Positions 17,545-24,946 of a stretch of 24,946 nucleotides of DNA are shown here, piece by piece. The stretch comes from DATKKX01 sp035542775 (GTDB lineage: Bacteria > Planctomycetota > Phycisphaerae > UBA1845 > UTPLA1), in the NCBI GenBank assembly GCA_035542775.1, contig DATKKX010000496.1, positions 1 to 24,946 of the forward strand, read 5' to 3'. Every line of letters begins with the position of its first letter. Within the stretch, counting starts at the first letter, position 1. Position numbers and translations under genes: made by a program. The notes beneath the pieces are model-generated. The model was not told the origin of the DNA, did not search any database, and saw only the letters and a list, made by a program, of their open reading frames with translations.

Positions 17545-17600
17545 TCAGGACTAAGCGGCGGTCCCGGAAGAACCGCGGGTTCAGGAGGTTCCAGTCCTGA
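17545..17600 (-). repeat. Nested inverted repeat downstream of the HNH gene
   Basis: TCAGGACT (17545-17552) pairs with AGTCCTGA (17593-17600) and encloses GCGGT (17558-17562) / ACCGC (17572-17576). It begins about 60 bases beyond the HNH stop codon on the minus strand. No T tract follows in that direction, so it is a leader or processing structure rather than an intrinsic terminator. Confidence 0.35.
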
Positions 17601-17659
17601 TGCGCCGTTGGTAAACAACACGGGAGCTGTGGATTTGTCTCGCCCGACACGGGGTTTGC

Positions 17660-18268
17660 TTATTTGAGCTCGACGGACCAATAAGCGTTGTCGAGGAAAG
17701 CCTTCCAACTGGCATAGCGACCGTCGGCGAGTTTGACGGTGATAACCGGATTGCGGCGGGGCTTCTTGGGCGGGGTGATGAGGCACATTCCGGCCTGCTC
17801 GGGCGTCCGGCCGCCTTTCTTGATGTTGCACTTCAGGCAGGCGCAGACGACATTCTCCCAACTCGTTTTGCCGCCGATGCTGCGAGGGATGATGTGATCC
17901 AGGGACAATTCAGTGGTGGGGAACTTCTTGCCGCAGTATTGGCAGTGATTACCGTCGCGGGCATAGATGTTGCGCCGGTTGAATTTGACGGTCTGCTGGG
18001 GCAGCCGGTCATACACCGCCAGGCGGATGATGCGCGGTACGGCAATCTCAAATCGGATTGTGTGAATCCAATCGTGGGCGTCAGGCTCGAATTCATGGGC
18101 CAACTGGCTCAGCTCGCACCACTCCGTGAAATCGTAAGACGTGTACCTGCCGCTCTCGATGTGTACGACTTCTGCCAACTGGCGGAACAGGAGGCTGAAC
18201 GCCCGGCGCACGTCCACGACGCGCACGGCGAGGTAGTTCCGGTTCAGGACCAGAACGTTGCAGGCCAT
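17660..18268 (-). CDS. HNH endonuclease-like protein
   Basis: This is a stand-alone HNH-nuclease domain protein of unknown biological role, of a type common in planctomycetes and cyanobacteria. In the 202-residue form the N-terminal half (VLVLNRNYLAVRVVDVRRAF) is a conserved family feature without assigned function. The HNH domain covers about 105-160: zinc-binding C109-x2-C112 (CQYC) and C144-x2-C147 (CLKC), D124-H125 of LSLDHIIPRS, N139 of WENVV and N148 after the second Cys pair. A Lys/Arg-rich stretch and SWKAFLDNAYW close the protein. I chose ATG 18268 because the conserved block begins there. ATG 18289 is also possible, while longer in-frame starts near 18430 overlap the predicted promoter. 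No methyltransferase or restriction partner lies nearby, so a restriction system is not supported. Confidence 0.88.
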   Translation of the reverse strand: MACNVLVLNRNYLAVRVVDVRRAFSLLFRQLAEVVHIESGRYTSYDFTEWCELSQLAHEFEPDAHDWIHTIRFEIAVPRIIRLAVYDRLPQQTVKFNRRNIYARDGNHCQYCGKKFPTTELSLDHIIPRSIGGKTSWENVVCACLKCNIKKGGRTPEQAGMCLITPPKKPRRNPVITVKLADGRYASWKAFLDNAYWSVELK

Positions 18269-19073
18269 GGCGGAAGAATGTGCGATCATGTCAGCCGATC
18301 CCGGCGGTCTCCGCGATAATGGACCTGGACCGGCAGGAAGGTTTGGCCGACAGGCGCCAGCCGGCCGAAAAACGCGTGAATCCCGCCCCCAGGTGCTCTT
18401 TAGGATACCACCAAATAATAATAGGAACAACAGGTTCTTTGTGCAAGAGAGCGATAATGGGTACTGCCGGGCTCCTTGCCATAATGGCCGGATCGAGATA
18501 CGGCTCTCTAAGGGAAGTTGCTGATCTGAATCGCGTCAAGGTCCACTTCGATTGCGGCAAGAAGGGGGCGGGCACTGAACGCCTCTATCGCTTTCCCCTG
18601 CAATGAGCAGAGGTTGCATCCCGGGGATGTACAGAACCGGGATGTCCGCGAAGGTCCTTTCGAGCAACGGCCGCGCGCTGCCCATGCCAGGCATCACTCA
18701 TTGGGCGATCGGATAACGATTATCGGTTCGGGGTCCGGCACGATCTGAATCCATGTCGCTTGCGTGTCGATAGCGAAATGGGGCTGTCCCAACCCGGTGC
18801 CGTGGGGTGATCAGCGCCAAGGGAATTCACAGCACCACAGCCGGCAATGGGAGAGTAATGCCATGCGCGAAAGGGCACGGTATCTCAACCCGCTGGTCAG
18901 GAGCGGCAGTGCATAAGGGAGGCGGAGAGAAGATAGGCCGGAATCCCAGTTGAGCTTGCCGCCGGGGTTCGCGTTCGCTGGCCGCGATCCGACGCCGCGC
19001 GGGTCGGCATTGCCGAGAAGACGCCGCCGGTCGACGCGTGGCGCATTCATGTTTCAGGAGCTTGAGGGTAGTC
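18269..19073. other. Long intergenic region between HNH and histidine kinase genes
   Basis: About 800 bases separate two divergent genes, and no supported gene lies between. It contains the minus-strand promoter at 18402-18430. A 49-codon + strand frame at 18457-18606 (MGTAGLLAIMAG...) has only a weak ribosome-binding site and no recognisable family. Small palindromes occur, for example CATCCC-G-GGGATG (18617-18629) and GATAA-cga-TTATC (18712-18724). No clear promoter for the kinase gene was found. The length leaves room for an undetected small RNA or a decayed gene. Confidence 0.4.
18402..18430 (-). promoter_or_regulatory. Predicted promoter for the HNH gene
   Basis: On the minus strand TTGTTC (18425-18430) and TATCCT (18402-18407) are separated by 17 bases in a locally A/T-rich stretch. 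Transcription would start near 18395, giving a leader of 105-130 bases and excluding a translation start near 18430. Confidence 0.4.
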
Positions 19074-22000
19074 ATGACGGCGAAGAACAAACCTGACCCG
19101 ACCGCTCAGGGGGTTGCCGCCGGCGCGGATGCGCGGGTTCGGATCCACCCGCTGCGGGATGGCGTGGTAGCGGGTGTGGTGCTGCTGGTGGCGTCCTGCC
19201 TCAGCGTTCTGCAGCTCTACCAGAATGCCAGCAACAGTTACACAAAGGAGGTTCACGAGAACCTGCTGCGCATCGGCGAGGGTGCCGCGGCCGCCATCGA
19301 CATGGATGCGTATCGCGCGATCGTGTCCCCGGATCAGCAGAATGGGCCGGAGTTCGAGCAGGTGGCGGGACCGCTGCGACGGATCCTCCAGGCCACCAAG
19401 GGAGTCAAGTACATCTACACCTGCGCCTTGGTTGACGGCAAGGTGCGTTTCATCGTTGATTCAGCCGTGCCGGGGGATCATGACGGCGATGGAGTCGACG
19501 ATCAGTCCAAGATTCTGGAAGTCTACAAGGACGCTCCATCGGCGATTTGGACTGCCTTGCGCGAGGACCGGGAAACCACAACGCCGCAGCCGTACACCGA
19601 TGCGTGGGGAACCTTCATGACCGGTGCGGTCCCGATTCATGATTCATCCGGCAGTCAGGTGGGCGTGGTGGCTGTTGATATCACGGCCGCGGAATACCTG
19701 GCGCGCATGACTTCGATGCGCTGGGCGGCGGCCGGGGGCGTGGCTGTCGCGAGCCTGCTGAGCCTGCTGGCGGCTTCCGCGGTGTACTTTTCCCTTCGGC
19801 AGTATCTCTCGCGCGTCGTCCGAGATACCGGCGAGCGCCGGCAGGCGGAAAAAGAGCTCCGCGGCCAGATGAAGGAAGTTGAGCGTTTCAACCGGATGGC
19901 CTTGAGGCGGGAACAGCGGATCATCGAGCTAAAAAGCAGAATCAACGAGCTATCGGAGCTGATGGGCCGGCCCTTGCCGTTTTGTTCCCCGAACCAGGAT
20001 GCCGATACGGCGGTTCAGCATGAGGACGAGGAGGAAACCGCGGAAGCGGGGACGCAGCTCATGGAGGTACGGCGTGCGGGGGATGCCGGCCAGGACTGCA
20101 AGCTGGCCGAGTTGGTCGACCTCGACCAGATGCAGCGGCTGCTGGACAGTTTCAGCGCCGCGTTCGGAGTGGCGGCGGCGATCATCGACCTGCAAGGCAA
20201 GGTGCTCATCGGATCCCGCTGGCAGCGAATCTGCACCGCCTTCCACCGCGTCCATCCGCGCACCAGCGAGAAGTGCATCGAGAGTGACACCACATTGGCC
20301 AACCAGTTGTCGGCCGGCCAGATATTTACGGTGTACCAGTGCCGCAACGGTCTGACCGATGCCGCCTCGCCGGTCTTGATCGGGCGCCGCCACGTGGCCA
20401 ACGCCTTCGTCGGAGAATTCCTGCTCGGCCCCGCGGATGAGGAGTTCTTCCGGCGCCAGGCCGCGGAATTCGGGTTCGAGGAGAAGGCTTACCTTCAGGC
20501 ATTGAACGAAGTGCCGATTGTTCAGCCCGAGAAGCTGCCTTCCATTCTCGAGTTCCTGGTGAGCTTCGCCAAGATCGCTGCGACGATGGGCCTTGAGCGC
20601 CTGCAGGAGAAGCGGGCGGAGGCGCGACTGGCGCAACATACCGGGGAACTGAATGCGCGCAACCGGGAGCTAGATCGCCAGCGGGAAGCGGCGTTGAGCC
20701 TGGCCGAGGATGCCGAGGAGGCACGCATCGCCGCGGTGCGCTCCGAAGAGGCCCTGCAACAGAAGACGGCTTTGCTCGAAGCCCAGGTAAACTCGTCGCT
20801 CGACGGGATACTGGTGGTCGACCAGAATCGGAGAAAGCTCCTGGTCAACCAGCGACTTGTCGAGATGTGGAACATCCCCAGGCATATCGCAACTGATGAG
20901 GATGATGCCCCCTTGCTTAAGTTTGTTGTCGGATTGAACAAGTATCCCGAGCAGTTCCTTGACAAGGTCACATACTTATACGACCACCCGCATGAGACCA
21001 GCCGTGATGAGATTGAGTTCAAGAACGGGATGGTGTTCGACCGGTACTCGGCTCCCGTCGTGGGCAAGGAGGGGCAGCACCTTGGGAGGATCTGGACGTT
21101 CCGCGACATCACCGAGCGAAAGCGGGCGGAGAAGGAGTTGCTCGACGCCAACCGCCAGATGGAGGATGCCACGGCCCGGGCCAATCAGATGGCCGTACAG
21201 GCCGAACTGGCCAGCTGCGCCAAGAGCGAGTTCCTGGCCAACATGAGCCATGAAATTCGTACGCCGATGACGGCTATTCTCGGATTCGCCGACGTCATTC
21301 TCGAATGCGGGGACCTGGAGAAGGCTCCGCCCGAACGCATGGAGGCCGCGAGGACCATCCGCCGCAACGGCGAATATCTGCTCGGGTTGATCAATGACAT
21401 TCTGGACTTGTCCAAGATCGAAGCGGGCAAACTGGCCGTCGAGCGGATCGTGTGCTCGCCGAGCCAAATCCTGGTGGAAGTTGAATCCCTGATCCGCGTG
21501 CGCAGCGCCGCCAAAGGACTGGAAATCAAGATTGAATATGAGAGCCCCATTCCTGAGGCGATCCAGAGTGACCCCACCCGTCTGCGCCAGATTCTCATCA
21601 ATCTGCTGGGCAACGCGGTGAAGTTCACCGAGACCGGGTCGATCCGCCTCATTGCACGTCTGGCCAAGGACGCCGCCGGCGAGCCGGCCCTTGAATTCGA
21701 TATCGTGGACACGGGGGTGGGCATGACCCGCGAGCAAGTCGAGAGAGTGTTCCAGCCGTTCTCACAGGCGGATTCCTCCACCACGCGCAAGTTCGGCGGC
21801 AGCGGCCTGGGGCTGACGATCAGCAAGCGGCTGGCGGAAGCTCTCGGCGGCGACGTCACGCTGGTCGAAACCGCCACCGGCGTCGGCAGCCGTTTCCGCG
21901 TGACGATTGCCACCGGTCCTCTCGCCGGCGTGAAAATGTTGAAGAACCCGACTCCAGCCGCTGCCCCACAGCCGGCGACTCCCGAGGAAAGCAAGGCGGG

Positions 22001-22433
22001 TGCCAGCCTGCTCGACTGCCGCATCCTGCTGGCGGAGGATGGCCCGGACAACCAGCGGCTGATTGCCCATATCCTGAAAAGGGCCGGCGCCAAAGTCACG
22101 ATGGTCGAGAACGGCAAACTTGCGTGGGAGGCGGCCCTGGAGAGCCACGACGCAGGCGAGCCCTTCGATGCGATCCTGATGGACATGCAGATGCCGGTGA
22201 TGGACGGCTACCAGGCCACCGAACTGTTACGTCGGAAAGGGTACACCGGGTGCATCATTGCCCTGACCGCCCATGCCATGGCCAGCGACCGGGAGAGGTG
22301 CCTGCAAACCGGCTGCGACGACTATGTGGCCAAACCCATCGACTGGAGGGGGCTCCTGAGGACGATCCGAGACAACCTGGATAAAGGGGCCAGCCCGCTG
22401 CAGATGTCCAGCGTGGCTTCCGAATCTTGGTGA
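19074..22433 (+). CDS. Membrane hybrid histidine kinase: periplasmic sensor, PocR, PAS, kinase, receiver
   Basis: This two-component sensor of 1119 residues sits in the inner membrane. Order: TM1 (about 30-49); an external sensor (50-215) with the acidic loop GDHDGDGVDD (135-143), which looks like a calcium site; TM2 (217-240); a coiled linker (250-300); a PocR ligand-binding domain (344-510) with ICTAFHRVHP, EKCIESD and YQCRNGLTDAASP, including C387, C401 and C423; a coiled coil (510-570); a PAS domain (565-685) ending FRDITERKRAEKEL; HisKA with FLANMSHEIRTPM (H726); an HATPase with NLLGNAVKFTETG, DTGVGM and GGSGLGL; and a C-terminal receiver (990-1110) with LLAEDGPDNQ, phospho-acceptor D1037 (LMDMQMPVMDG) and AKPID. 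Catalytic residues look intact. ATG 19074 is preceded by GAGGG; a GTG at 19038 would add 12 residues. No phosphotransfer or DNA-binding partner is adjacent. PocR domains bind small organic ligands in known cases; the ligand here is unknown. Confidence 0.95.
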   Translation: MTAKNKPDPTAQGVAAGADARVRIHPLRDGVVAGVVLLVASCLSVLQLYQNASNSYTKEVHENLLRIGEGAAAAIDMDAYRAIVSPDQQNGPEFEQVAGPLRRILQATKGVKYIYTCALVDGKVRFIVDSAVPGDHDGDGVDDQSKILEVYKDAPSAIWTALREDRETTTPQPYTDAWGTFMTGAVPIHDSSGSQVGVVAVDITAAEYLARMTSMRWAAAGGVAVASLLSLLAASAVYFSLRQYLSRVVRDTGERRQAEKELRGQMKEVERFNRMALRREQRIIELKSRINELSELMGRPLPFCSPNQDADTAVQHEDEEETAEAGTQLMEVRRAGDAGQDCKLAELVDLDQMQRLLDSFSAAFGVAAAIIDLQGKVLIGSRWQRICTAFHRVHPRTSEKCIESDTTLANQLSAGQIFTVYQCRNGLTDAASPVLIGRRHVANAFVGEFLLGPADEEFFRRQAAEFGFEEKAYLQALNEVPIVQPEKLPSILEFLVSFAKIAATMGLERLQEKRAEARLAQHTGELNARNRELDRQREAALSLAEDAEEARIAAVRSEEALQQKTALLEAQVNSSLDGILVVDQNRRKLLVNQRLVEMWNIPRHIATDEDDAPLLKFVVGLNKYPEQFLDKVTYLYDHPHETSRDEIEFKNGMVFDRYSAPVVGKEGQHLGRIWTFRDITERKRAEKELLDANRQMEDATARANQMAVQAELASCAKSEFLANMSHEIRTPMTAILGFADVILECGDLEKAPPERMEAARTIRRNGEYLLGLINDILDLSKIEAGKLAVERIVCSPSQILVEVESLIRVRSAAKGLEIKIEYESPIPEAIQSDPTRLRQILINLLGNAVKFTETGSIRLIARLAKDAAGEPALEFDIVDTGVGMTREQVERVFQPFSQADSSTTRKFGGSGLGLTISKRLAEALGGDVTLVETATGVGSRFRVTIATGPLAGVKMLKNPTPAAAPQPATPEESKAGASLLDCRILLAEDGPDNQRLIAHILKRAGAKVTMVENGKLAWEAALESHDAGEPFDAILMDMQMPVMDGYQATELLRRKGYTGCIIALTAHAMASDRERCLQTGCDDYVAKPIDWRGLLRTIRDNLDKGASPLQMSSVASESW

Positions 22434-22531
22434 GCGCCCTCGGGCGGCGAGCCGGATTGATCTGGTGATGCGGCCGCACTCGTCGAAACGGGGCGCCGGG
22501 CGGCCCAGTGATTCTGAACCCCTCGCGATCG

Positions 22532-23623
22532 TCAATAGAGCCCGCCACCGCCGCCGAATTCGCTTGGATCCTTGGCGAATGCCCGAGCGGTATCCATGCT
22601 GATCCGCCCCTGCTCCGCCAGGCGCCGCAGATCGGCGTCGAACGCCACCATTCCGTCCTTGCGCCCACTCTGGATGACTGAATCGAGCGTCTCGATCTTT
22701 CCCTGGCGAATGGCGGCCCGGGTGGCGAAGTTGGCGAACATCACTTCCATTGCCAGGATCCGCCGCCCGCCGGTGCCCGTGGGCAGCAGGTGCTGGGCCA
22801 CGACGCCGCGCAGGCTCATCGACAGCTGTGTGCGGACGTCTTCGTGGCGCTCGGAAGGGAACAGATCCACCAAACGGGTGATGGCCCCCTTGGCGTCGGT
22901 GGTGTGCATGGTAGCGAAGATCAGATGGCCTGTTTCCGCGGCGGAAAGGGCGAGCTGGGCAGTCTCGCGGTCGCGGATCTCGCCGACAAGCAGCACGTCC
23001 GGGTCCTGGCGGAGACCGAAGCGGAGTCCGTCATAGAACGAGGCCACGTCGACGCCGACCTCTCGCTGGGTGACGACGCTGCTGCTGATCTGCGGATAGA
23101 TGTACTCGATGGGCTCCTCGATGGTGATGATGCGACAGCCTCCCTTCACGTTGAGCATCTGGATGAGGGCGGCAAGGGTCGTGGTTTTTCCACTGCCGGT
23201 GATGCCGGTGATGAGAACCAGGCCGTGCTTGAAAGCGATGATCTTCTCGCCCAGTTCCTCGGGGAAGCAGAGCTCGCTCAGCGTGGGGATGATGTTGGGA
23301 ATGGCGCGAAAGCAGGCTCCGCGATCGCCGCGGCTGGCGAAGACGTTGACCCGGAAACGGGACGCCTGCTCGCCCTCGCCGAGTTGCACGGCGAAGTCCA
23401 GGTCGGTCTGTTCGTTCAACCGAGCCAGGGCCTCGGGCGGGGCCACTGTCTTGACCATGAGGAGGGCCTCGCCGGGCTGCACCGGCGGAAGATCCACCGG
23501 CGCCAAACCGCCGTGAATCCGGTACATCGGGCGATAGCCCGGCACCAAATGGAGGTCAGAAGCCTCCGCTTCTGCCATATTTTGCAGCAATCTGAGAAGC
23601 TGACCGTTGGGCGTTTGAGCCAT
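22532..23623 (-). CDS. pilT: Type IV pilus retraction ATPase PilT
   Basis: PilT is the hexameric cytosolic ATPase that powers pilus retraction and twitching motility. The 363-residue length is usual. Motifs in order: an N-terminal PAS-like region with SDLHLVPGYRPMYRI (22-36); Walker A GITGSGKT (140-147, K146); Asp box ITIEEPIEY (166-174); Walker B DVLLVGEIRD (209-218); and His box ETGHLIFATMHTTDA (230-244). The early His box plus the Asp box and overall similarity mark it as PilT/PilU rather than the PilB or GspE assembly ATPase. The C-terminus ends in a Gly-rich tail, GGGGGLY. I chose ATG 23623, preceded by AAAGGTGG (23628-23635). The frame stays open upstream to 24052, but that part is antisense to the neighbouring gene. 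No other pilus genes are present except pseudopilin-like proteins next door. PilT versus PilU cannot be settled by eye. Confidence 0.94.
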   Translation of the reverse strand: MAQTPNGQLLRLLQNMAEAEASDLHLVPGYRPMYRIHGGLAPVDLPPVQPGEALLMVKTVAPPEALARLNEQTDLDFAVQLGEGEQASRFRVNVFASRGDRGACFRAIPNIIPTLSELCFPEELGEKIIAFKHGLVLITGITGSGKTTTLAALIQMLNVKGGCRIITIEEPIEYIYPQISSSVVTQREVGVDVASFYDGLRFGLRQDPDVLLVGEIRDRETAQLALSAAETGHLIFATMHTTDAKGAITRLVDLFPSERHEDVRTQLSMSLRGVVAQHLLPTGTGGRRILAMEVMFANFATRAAIRQGKIETLDSVIQSGRKDGMVAFDADLRRLAEQGRISMDTARAFAKDPSEFGGGGGLY

Positions 23624-23677
23624 GGAACCACCTTTCGCGAGGAAGTCTGGGTATGATACACGGCAATCGGGGGCAAG

Positions 23678-23705
23678 TTGCGGCCAATTCCGACAAAGAT
23701 ACAAT
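23678..23705 (+). promoter_or_regulatory. Predicted promoter for the zinc-ribbon protein gene
   Basis: TTGCGG (23678-23683) and TACAAT (23700-23705) are separated by 16 bases, in the divergent region before ATG 23757. A GATACAAT motif recurs before the second paralogue (24563-24570), which suggests that the -10 element was copied with the gene. Confidence 0.4.
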
Positions 23706-23756
23706 CCAGACTTGTTGGCCTCGCGTTCGTGAGGCACATGTGGTTCGGAGCGAGCC

Positions 23757-24560
23757 ATGTCCATCAACTTCAATTGCCCGGCATGCGGTCGAGTGATCGC
23801 CGCGGAAGTCAATCCCGGCACGCAGGTGAGCTGTCCGTTATGCAACCAGGTGGTCGTCGTGCCGGCGGCGGGCGGCACCCCAATGCCCGTCGCACCGGTG
23901 CAGGTGGTGCCGTGGCCCGGTCGGGCGGACGAGCCGCCGAAGCAGGGGCTGGCAATCGGCGCGCTGGTCTGCGGCATCGCGGGCTGGGTCGCGTGCCCGC
24001 TGGTCGGCATTGTCGGCCTGGTGCTGGGCATCGTAGCACTGGCTCGCATCAACAGGGAGCCGGCCCGCTACAGCGGCAAGGGTATGGCCGTCGGCGGCAT
24101 CGTCACAGGGGCTTTGGCGATCGTCCTGGTTCCCCTGATGCTCCTCGCTGTGGTACCCGCCTTCTCGCAGTTGTTTTCGCTCGGCACGCGCGCCATGTGC
24201 ATGGAGAACATGAAGAGCATTGGGCAAGCACTGACCGCCTACGCGCAAAGCAACGGAGGTTTTCCGGAGGCAGGCGCCGACTGGCAGAAACGCCTGATTA
24301 ATTCCGGCGGGATCCTGCCGGGTCAACTGCGCTGCCCGACCGACGAGTCGGGCGCAGCCTGCTCGTACATCTATGTTCCCGCCAGTGGCGTGAAAGCGGA
24401 TCCCAACCAAATCCTCGTGTACGAGTCGCCGGGAAATCATGGCGGCGGAGGCGGAAACATCCTTTACCGCGACGGCAGCGTGCGTTTCGTGAAGTCGCCG
24501 CAGTTCGAGAAGTTGATACAGGCGATCAAGCCGCCCGAAGACTCGGCACCGGATCCTTAG
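23757..24560 (+). CDS. Zinc-ribbon / DUF4190 / pseudopilin-like membrane protein
   Basis: The function is unknown. The 267-residue protein starts with a zinc ribbon, CPAC (7-10) and CPLC (26-29), followed by a Pro/Val-rich linker. Residues about 63-135 contain two hydrophobic segments typical of DUF4190 (AIGALVCGIAGW...LVLGIVALARI and GMAVGGIVTGALAIVLVPLMLL). The C-terminal 130 residues resemble the planctomycete pseudopilin-like (DUF1559 type) C-terminal domain: MENMKSIGQALTAYAQSNGGFPE, a Cys pair in QLRCPTDESGAAC, and an H-x10-DG tail (NHGGGGGNILYRDGSVRF). Membrane topology would leave the zinc ribbon inside and the pilin-like part outside. ATG 23757 has CGGAG (23746-23750) at good spacing. 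A close paralogue starts 63 bases after the stop. Nearness to pilT suggests a surface or secretion role, which is inference. Confidence 0.85.
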   Translation: MSINFNCPACGRVIAAEVNPGTQVSCPLCNQVVVVPAAGGTPMPVAPVQVVPWPGRADEPPKQGLAIGALVCGIAGWVACPLVGIVGLVLGIVALARINREPARYSGKGMAVGGIVTGALAIVLVPLMLLAVVPAFSQLFSLGTRAMCMENMKSIGQALTAYAQSNGGFPEAGADWQKRLINSGGILPGQLRCPTDESGAACSYIYVPASGVKADPNQILVYESPGNHGGGGGNILYRDGSVRFVKSPQFEKLIQAIKPPEDSAPDP

Positions 24561-24564
24561 AGGA

Positions 24565-24570
24565 TACAAT
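24565..24570 (+). promoter_or_regulatory. Possible -10 element before the second paralogue
   Basis: GATACAAT (24563-24570) matches the -10 context of the first paralogue, but no good -35 lies 16-18 bases upstream. It may be inherited from the duplication, with transcription mainly reading through from the first gene. Confidence 0.2.
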
Positions 24571-24622
24571 AAGACCTTTCATCGAGGAGCCGGGCTCTTT
24601 CAGGGAGCAAAGGAAGCGAGCC

Positions 24623-24946
24623 ATGCCCATCAATTTCAATTGTCCGGCATGTGGTCGGGTCATTGCCGCGGAGGTCAGTCCCGGTACGCAGGTGCGTTGC
24701 CCGCTGTGCAACCAGGTGGTCGTGGTGCCGGTGGCCGGCGGCGCTCCACCGCCTGCTGCGGCGATGCAGGGAGACCTCTGGTACGCCCAGGGCGGCCAAC
24801 CGCCGAGCCAGGGTATGGCCATTGGGGCGCTGGTCTGCGGTATTGTCGGCCTGGTGGGGTGCCCGCTGGTCGGCGTCGTCGGGCTGGTGTTGGGCATCGT
24901 CGCGCTGTCACGGATAAGCAGGCAGCCGAGGCGTTATGGCGGAAGA
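24623..24946 (+). CDS. Partial: tandem paralogue of the zinc-ribbon / DUF4190 membrane protein
   Basis: This gene is cut by the end of the window, and 108 codons are visible. It begins MPINFNCPACGRVIAAEV, with zinc-ribbon Cys pairs at 7/10 and 26/29 identical in position to the preceding gene. 36 of the first 40 residues are identical. The linker (about 41-62) has diverged (AAAMQGDLWYAQGGQPPSQ), then identity rises again in the first DUF4190 segment (AIGALVCGIVGLVGCPLVG). Whether the pseudopilin-like C-terminus is kept is beyond the window. The start ATG 24623 has AAAGGAAG (24609-24616) six bases upstream. The duplication is head-to-tail and recent enough to keep the promoter context, yet the linker has changed, which hints at separate roles. 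Confidence 0.85.
   Translation, partial: MPINFNCPACGRVIAAEVSPGTQVRCPLCNQVVVVPVAGGAPPPAAAMQGDLWYAQGGQPPSQGMAIGALVCGIVGLVGCPLVGVVGLVLGIVALSRISRQPRRYGGR

Larger units (their letters stand above)
17332..17659 (-). other. HNH-HDOD intergenic region
   Basis: These 328 bases lie between two genes on the minus strand, and no protein gene is supported. They hold a 7-bp dyad TCGACCA (17397-17403) / TGGTCGA (17415-17421) 66 bases before the HDOD gene, a 10-base palindrome TGTACGTACA (17343-17352), and a nested hairpin at 17545-17600. No strong promoter pair was found, so the HDOD gene may be read through from the HNH gene or use an unrecognised promoter. Confidence 0.5.

Noticed and set aside
17660..18268. 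Restriction-modification or homing endonuclease system
   Set aside because: The HNH protein has no methyltransferase, specificity subunit or intron/intein context nearby.
22790..23656. 288-codon plus-strand frame antisense to pilT
   Set aside because: pilT has all ATPase motifs; the opposite frame has none.
23624..24052. N-terminal extension of PilT
   Set aside because: The extra residues are antisense to the zinc-ribbon protein gene, and ATG 23623 has a Shine-Dalgarno sequence and a normal PilT N-terminus.

Overview
This GC-rich window looks like a chromosomal segment of a Planctomycetota bacterium, probably near the Phycisphaerae. The evidence is family-level: a secreted repeat protein with a C-terminal pair of dockerin-like 'D-x-N-x-D' calcium loops, a zinc-ribbon/DUF4190/pseudopilin-like protein with an H-x10-DG tail, and a stand-alone HNH protein of a type common in that phylum. 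No rRNA, tRNA, CRISPR array, insertion sequence or prophage was recognised. Everything reads as core or ordinary accessory chromosome.

Region by region: (1) 1-720 has no recognisable protein gene. It contains nested inverted repeats ending in a terminator-like hairpin with six T's, so it may encode a structured RNA on the + strand. (2) 721-4734 is the information-processing pair dnaG (primase) and rpoD (housekeeping sigma factor), closed by a perfect 14-bp rho-independent terminator. (3) 4735-6946 holds a good promoter, a structured leader and rpsA (ribosomal protein S1, five S1 domains). (4) 7039-9619 on the minus strand carries a zinc alcohol dehydrogenase and a secreted protein predicted to be a seven-bladed beta-propeller. 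(5) 9829-12182 on the plus strand carries a small secreted M23-type peptidase and an APC-family amino-acid permease. (6) 12320-15403 on the minus strand is a lysine-catabolic pair: L-lysine 6-transaminase (lat) and an ALDH7-family aminoadipate-semialdehyde dehydrogenase. Between them lies a striking double palindrome. (7) 15589-18268 on the minus strand holds a degenerate-receiver/HDOD signalling protein and an HNH endonuclease-like protein. (8) 19074-22433 is a large membrane hybrid histidine kinase with an external sensor, PocR, PAS, kinase and receiver domains. (9) 22532-24946 has pilT on the minus strand, divergent from two tandem paralogues of a zinc-ribbon membrane protein. The second paralogue runs off the window.

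How the genes fit together: dnaG, rpoD and rpsA are growth-linked core genes. lat and the ALDH7 enzyme together would convert lysine to 2-aminoadipate, and the nearby APC permease could supply the amino acid, though it is convergent and not in the same operon. The HDOD protein and the hybrid kinase are signalling proteins without an obvious local target. PilT (pilus retraction ATPase) sits beside pseudopilin-like membrane proteins, a loose surface-filament theme.

Most of the second-look material is in noncoding DNA: the putative RNA before dnaG, the rpoD and rpsA leaders, the 17-bp double palindrome in the lysine cluster, and several dyads upstream of genes. All promoters and RNA structures here were found by eye and are predictions. 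No similarity search was possible.
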